Of a DNA stretch of 64,000 nt, positions 58,269-64,000 are shown piece after piece. The DNA comes from Sphagnum magellanicum (lineage: Eukaryota; Streptophyta; Sphagnopsida; Sphagnales; Sphagnaceae): the NCBI GenBank assembly GCA_021904315.1, contig CM038907.1:32247223-32311222 (forward strand), in the 5' to 3' direction. Both the position numbers and the translations under genes were made by a program. Position 1 is the stretch's first letter. The number at the start of each line of letters is the position of its first letter. Under the pieces are notes generated by a model. It did not search any database. It saw only the letters and a list, made by a program, of their open reading frames with translations, and was not told the origin of the DNA.

Positions 58269-61200
58269 TGGCAGGAGTCTATATTCAATGCTGAACTTGG
58301 TTCTTTTATATGGTAGGATGTCTACTTGTAGTATATTATAACATTTGGAGGTTTGGGTGTGCATTGCTGAATCTTTCAAATGAGGGCTGATGCCTGTTGT
58401 TTTGAGGTTTGTGTTTATAACAAATGCTTAGCCAAAGTCAAGAGATCATAGTCATTTTTTTCTTGAGAATTGGGAAAATAAACTGGAACTTGAACTTGCT
58501 TTGACTAATTATATGTAGAGAATAATCCAACCAGATTTATGTTGGTTTATGTAGGTTGGGCAAGTTTTCACATGCTGTTTAAAGATGATTATCAATGATT
58601 CAGATGGTTTAAGGTTTATTACAGAGAAAATGCTAAGAGCTTGAGCCTCTGTAAAGGACCTGAAGATTTTACTAGTGATTATGATTGTTCCTATGGCATA
58701 TTGAAGTGATTATGCACTCACTACTGTTGCATTCAAATTACTAAAGTTTAGGGAATTTGGTACAGTATCTTAAAAGAGGATTCTGAGATAAAGAAAACTA
58801 AGAGAAGTAAAACCAAGAACAGTACTTTTCTTTTCTCTTTGGATTTTTTGTTTGTGAAGTTAGAGGCCAAAGGTGGTGTGTATCTTGCAAGCTGCAATGA
58901 CATTGCTGAAACAGATCAATCTTCAAAGGTTGTGGATGTGCCTTATGCTGGAATCTCAGTATGTTTTTCACAACTGCCATCCATTCCATATTTTATATTT
59001 TTAATGGTCAGGTTATTTTGTGAATCCTCCCATCTTTCACTTGTACTCACATTGGTGCATGCCATCTCACTTCTTCCCAATGCACGCAAACACTTGTCAC
59101 CATGCAGATTCTGGAATTCCTTTGTTGTGGTAGTTGACTTCAATGCCTTACCTGCACATTTGAACCCTTAAAGTTTTCAGCAGTCTAAAGACAATTCTTC
59201 ATTGGACTTTCAGAGACTTCAAGGGCTTTTGTTCACCATACGGGCATGTTTGTGTTATGTCTCTTGTTTATGCAAAGCTCATTAATTTCTTTCCTTCTTT
59301 GCTGACTGTTGAATTATTGCTTTGCTGCACTGGAAAAAAGTTGTTATGCTCTTATATTATCCTTCTCCTTGCAGAATTCAACATACAGGTATTTTGAGGC
59401 AGTTCAGTGGATGGATGCATAGTGCACAAAGATGTCAGTAGAGTCTCTTGAATCTCCTCTGACTTCAGGGACACAAATTATTGTATCTTCCCACTGTTGA
59501 ATCCAAAGGCACTGACCAACTGTAATATGTTTCTATCGACAAACTGTAGATAAATCACAATGGAGTGATCTTGATCTGGCAGTGGGTTTCCCTCCAGGTT
59601 TACCCCTAAACCCATTGAAATGGCTTTCAATGACAGCAATTGATCCTTCTTACGAAGACACAAAATACCATACTCATTGCTACATGAAAACCTAGAGTAA
59701 AAGTTTTGCACAGCAGAAGACTCTCCATGTGAGATACTCATCTGCCCAACACCAATGTTCTAACTCCATTGCTGGGACCAACATTAGGGCAGCAGTCCTG
59801 GTAGACTCTGGGTAGACATATATAATAGAAACTGATCCTTTTAATAACTGGAAGACCACTACTTGTTTGTTGTAGGCAATAAGACGACATAAGTTTGCTG
59901 CTGGTGGATGTATGTTAATGAGTTTGTTAGATGGTGCATAGGAACATAATCCACCTCCACCATTGTCCTACAGACACAAACACCATAAATCAGAGTTACC
60001 TTGAGAACAAGCCTACTCTGCCGATTGAGCTAGGATTTCCCTTAACAGTGTACTACATCTAAGTTGCCAGTGGCTGAAACACTAATTGGGGAAGCTCAAT
60101 TATACACATTAAGTACACTACTTCAGGTTTGCAGTGGTTCTCTCTCTTCTACATCCTGCATGACAATTAATTGTGTGTCTGCAATTGGGATGGCTTGGCA
60201 TCTCAATGACACCAGGGCTATGTGATACACACATACTATGAGATGGAATATGTAGAGAAAAACCCCCAACAATACTTTGAAGGTAACAGGACGATGAGTG
60301 CAGTCATAGCCTTATGAGAGTGCTCACAAAGGACAGATCTTGATGTTAAATTTACCTGCAAGGCACACATGTAAAACAGGCTTGATTGTAGTGAATAGTA
60401 TGCTGTGTTTCAGGTCCAGGCCTTCAAGGGACGATGCAAGATCCATAAAAACACACCTGATGAGAAATGACATGTGTAAAAGGAATTCAATTATCAACTG
60501 TAGATCCTAACAATCTAAGTCCTTTGCCATACAGATCCATGCTCAAAACTCTAAGATGTGCATTGCCCTCAACAAGTAGCTCCAACTAAATTTAGTGTCC
60601 TCAAGTATGAGCACTTTGAACTATTCAGTTTGGTTTGGCTCAGCTCTAGAAACCAACAACAGAATATAAATACCCCATCTATAAGGCCTCATAAGTCTTC
60701 AGATGACTCCAAACTGCACTGCTGATTTTAGGGTTTTGTGGCATTGATGATAGGCTGCACTAGCGATTTCAGGAATTTCTGGCAGGCTTACTGATGTGGG
60801 TTAAGCAATCTTCCAACCTGCTACTATTTACTAAAACAGCCAGACCACTCTTTTGACATACCATTCAGAACTAACTATTGCATTTCTCTGAGCTTGTCCA
60901 TGATTCTGACATTTTCTTCCAGAAATGCCCTTTGCTGATGAAGTCATACTATCTTACAGCAGTTACCACCCCAGACCTAATGAAACTAGTCAAATGAATA
61001 TACAACCAGAAATTCACTATGATCTTCATCCTTAATAACAAAAAAAACATAATGTAATTATCTCTGTGAGGTGGCACTTTTTTCTGGCTTTGATGCATCC
61101 ACCTACATTTGGGCTGCACCCTCTACCTGAGTGGAGTGGCTGAAGTAGCTGTCTCCATGGTGGCTTCAAGGAGCTTCTTCACAATTGCAACAAAGAAGCT

Positions 61201-62189
61201 CTTAACAATCTGCTTGTCTCAGACAGAAGAAATTGTTCCAATCGCTCCAATTGTGGCCTAAAACAAGACCATGAGAAGCAAGATAATACACACACATGTA
61301 TAAGTTGTATGTGCTTATTCTGTGTCTTGTGTGTTTTCCTGTTCTGCCACTCGAAGTTCTAAAACCACCAAGTCCCCATCAGAATCTGAGTTCTATCTTC
61401 TTGCACTAACAGAATCATCCAAAACCAATAGAGCTAGAAGGAGCCGGGAAGTAGAACACAACACCTCAGATTAGCATGACAGTATAAAATCTGTGCCTAC
61501 AGCAGGCTGGGTAGGCAAGCTACCTCAGTGCACAAATACTCCTGCAAAGGCTCAATTTATATGCTTTGACATCACTGGTGCTTGTACATAATTTGAGAAA
61601 AATCAATGCACAACTGTGGGATAAATTTCTGCAATCCTGAGGTACAGTAGAATTGCAACACATGAATGTGTGCATGAGACAGAAAACCTGCAAGCTTGAG
61701 CAAATGAGAACCCTCAGCTCAGGCTCCTTGCCTTCAGTGCATCTTGTCTGAGTGCTTTGGGCAATCAGCCCAAAGCCTTGAGCAGTGTCTGTGGGATTGT
61801 TGCACACAGATGGCAACAGAGTCCATATCAATTGCACACAGGACTTGGTCAGCATTTCTTCATGACAACAGGCTTTCCATCAGCACAATATGGAAACAAT
61901 CATCACCAAACAAGATGCAGCATTGTTTCTATCCCACTTCCAATGGTACATTCAAAGAACAAGGCAAGAATTGTAAGCCTCAACAGAAGAGACAGCTGCA
62001 GAAAGATTGCTTTGAACGCACGACTTGTACTCTACAACAGAAGCATCCTGTTAGAAGCTTCCCAGCATACCTGCGAAGGGAGTCAAAATAGCCATTTGGA
62101 GACACAAAAGTGATGATCAGCACTGTGACTTCTGTCAAATCCATGCCGACTCATGCTCATGAAAGATAATTGCGACCTGATCTTCTACA
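58269..62189. other. Long non-coding stretch, nothing recognised
   Basis: The first several hundred bases are likely the PPR 3' end. Base composition is more balanced than in the left half of the window, but open frames on both strands (for example 58,839-59,171 plus, 59,741-59,478 minus, 61,855-61,520 minus) match no family I know. It may contain introns or untranslated parts of a minus-strand transcript starting near 63 kb. Confidence 0.4.
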
Positions 62190-62640
62190 GAGCCCTGTCT
62201 CTCCCCAGAGACAAAGCAGAGACCCCAACCGTCCTGGCTTCAAAAGATACCAAAAGATCAAACGGATCAACCATGTGATTCTCTACATCCCAGGTGTACA
62301 TGCTACCATATGAAGAGGGAAAGTCAAAATGATCTTCTGCATCAGCGAGAGAATTTTGCCAAGGCAAATTGCATTTTGCTTACTTTCTCCAGCCTACTAC
62401 TGCTATCCCGCCAGTGCAAAGAAACTGACAAGAATTCCTGCCAAAGGTTGGACCATGACAGGATAGCAACCAAAGAGAGCGCAACAAGATTGACACCAAC
62501 AAGAGCTAGGGCTGCATTGACATGTGAACTCTGACAGGATTGATATTCAGTTACCTTCTCTGGTTTGTGATCCCACCATTGCGAAGGATCCGAAAGAACT
62601 CCCGCCACAGTCTCTCTCTCTCTCACCTTCAGGAGATGCA
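62190..62640 (-). pseudogene. Possible remnant of an OSB-like gene (tandem PDF-like exons)
   Basis: Two minus-strand segments, about 62,612-62,555 and 62,455-62,384, are similar to each other. The first reads LWREFF in one frame and then DPSQWWDHKPEK in the next. The second reads NLWQEFLSVSLHWRDSSSRLEK split as NLWQEFLSVSL and HWRDSSSRLEK. Each is followed at once by a donor-like gtaa. The wording recalls the PDF motif of organellar single-stranded DNA-binding (OSB) proteins, which maintain organelle DNA. The frame change inside the first unit suggests decay. No OB-fold domain was found upstream, so this is a weak call. Confidence 0.25.
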
Positions 62641-62956
62641 GAAAAACTTCCTGTCGAAATTACGTACTGCGATTAGAAAGAAAGACAAGATTGGGGTATT
62701 ATTGCATCTTGCATAGACTGTGTTCAATCCTTCGATGTGCCTTGGGAAGACATCACTGGAATCAGGTCAAGAGTTTTCGGCAAACAAAACACACCTGCTG
62801 TGAGAAGAAGGCGGTAGAGAAAGAGAGAAACAACACAAGAAAGCTTACTTACAACTGTCTTGATCTTTGAGTGCCGCCTTTGTTCCTATTCGATGTGCTC
62901 TGCTGGGTACTAGTGCTCCGTGTTTGTCACCCTGAGGATTCCTCCACTTGCAATTG

Positions 62957-63003
62957 CCCTAAAACGCTCTAAAACCCCGGCACCCTAAAACCTCTCTAAA
63001 ACC
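62957..63003. promoter_or_regulatory. Telobox-like motif cluster
   Basis: Four closely spaced ctaaaac words, two as ccctaaaac, are related to the plant telobox (AAACCCTAA), which is common near transcription starts of translation and organelle-related genes. On the minus strand, possible splice borders follow (gtaagtaagc near 62,850; ctcacag near 62,805), so a minus-strand transcript may begin here. Confidence 0.4.
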
Positions 63004-63009
63004 TGTGTT

Positions 63010-64000
63010 GTGACCATCTAGTGTTGTCAGTATAGGAGAAGCATCTGAAAGTAGACCCTTTTCCCTGCGCTTTTTACTCTTTTTAGAAAAATAGGACGCT
63101 TACAAAATTCTATAGGTCCTGGGACCTATCTTATGAAATCGTAAGGTCTTGTCAACAGTATTAGGACCTGACAGAACCTTACATGTAGGGTAAAGCCCTA
63201 TGTCAAGGGCACTATCAAAATAAGGGTACACGAGGCAAGCAGCCTTTTTTTTCTGGCGAGATTTTCCAAAAAGAAAAAAATTTAAAAGAAAAACTCGAAA
63301 ATGAAGTGATTTTGGAGGTTATCAATGGCCAGAAGTGAGAAAAAAATTAGTAAATATCGCCAGATTTTTATAATGGGCTTTCAGTGTGTAGCCAAAAATA
63401 TAAAAGAATCATTGAAAATGTGTACTTTGTATCTGAACTATAGCCAGATTTGATTGAATCTTCTTAGGGATGATCGTCACTTTTTTTACACATTTTTACG
63501 GATGTTAGTCACTTTGGCTCTTAACAAAAGTTCCTAAAAAGAACCTTGTAGCCAAGTGCAAGCCTGATTTTGGTAATGCTATGGACCGAGGGCTTTATCC
63601 CATGTAAAAATCCACTAGGAATTCAGGAGAGGAAATGAGGTGAAAGAGGAGGGGGGCTTTATGTATAGAGGAATGCCCTGAGTGGAGAGCATTCTTAATG
63701 GCAATTTCAATCTGCATTTTGTACTTATGTCCATTTGCTTATGGTAATTATGATAAATTAATTACGGGAATCTTTTATGATTGTACAACTGCAATAACTA
63801 GGCTAACTATGATCATTTCTCTTTTAGTCACAGTAATTAGGGTCAATTTTTATCATGGTCATTGTCATAGTTGCATTCTGAAATTTATAGTCATTATCTA
63901 CATATGATATTGTAATACCTTGGCCATTTCAACAAATGTCCATTGAATAATTTATTTATTTTAAAATATTATTTCAACAAATGAAATATTCCTAAAGATT
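63010..64000. other. Intergenic DNA, nothing recognised
   Basis: A near-perfect short palindrome ataggtcctgggacctat lies at about 63,111-63,128. Otherwise AT-rich, no gene. Confidence 0.4.

Noticed and set aside
58798-59171. Overlapping frames on both strands downstream of the PPR gene
   Set aside because: No family match, no splice evidence and no conserved motif. Kept only as part of the non-coding stretch.
1-64000. CRISPR arrays, operons or bacterial-type promoters
   Set aside because: Introns, PPR genes, LTR elements and CACTA/hAT transposons identify the DNA as plant nuclear. The tandem arrays lack the repeat-spacer pattern.

Overview
This window looks like AT-rich nuclear DNA from a seed-free land plant, most likely a fern. 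Three things point there. It holds a pair of multi-exon genes for microbial-type terpene synthases (MTPSL), a class known from ferns, lycophytes and bryophytes but not seed plants. It holds DYW-type PPR sequences with very uniform repeats. Most of the rest is decayed transposons and degenerate tandem repeats. The species cannot be named from sequence alone, and the fern call is an inference.

Layout: 1-20.8 kb is intergenic DNA. It holds a Ty3/gypsy fragment (about 1.1-1.8 kb), a foldback (2.0-2.25 kb), a solo LTR with a 5-bp target duplication (5,047-5,835), a 20/60-bp satellite (6.63-7.95 kb), a decayed hAT transposon (about 9.25-11.5 kb, minus), a decayed pogo-like transposon (about 15.2-16.6 kb, minus) and a minisatellite (18.5-19.0 kb). 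The centre (20.9-36.7 kb) carries two terpene synthase genes tail to tail: MTPSL-1 (plus, 20,901-24,746) and MTPSL-2 (minus, 36,734-33,015). Both have the same six-exon architecture, including a 41-nt second exon. Between them lie an old Ty1/copia element (25,188-30,913) and a PPR relic (31.3-32.2 kb). Each of these two is split by a MITE of the same type.

From 36.8 to 55.5 kb there are several tandem arrays, a second hAT relic (about 41.15-44.2 kb) carrying another MITE, a cytochrome P450 pseudogene (48.7-49.5 kb), a 66-bp minisatellite (50.4-51.1 kb), a second copy of the LTR (51,679-52,592) and a CACTA-type non-autonomous element with a 3-bp target duplication (53,249-54,874). From 56.4 to 58.3 kb lies a DYW-class PPR gene with a frame break and two in-frame stops. 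The last 5 kb are less AT-rich, with telobox-like motifs near 62.96-63.0 kb and a possible remnant of an OSB-like gene on the minus strand.

The only gene that reads through intact is MTPSL-2: six exons, canonical GT-AG junctions, matched phases and a 490-residue product. MTPSL-1 matches it exon by exon, but I could not find an acceptor that keeps frame between exons 3 and 4. The two genes are evidently an inverted duplication that was later pulled apart by transposon insertion. The most unusual signal is a set of 0.6-0.8 kb elements with GGGTG-type terminal inverted repeats and 4-bp target duplications. They were inserted separately into a copia element, a PPR relic and a hAT relic.
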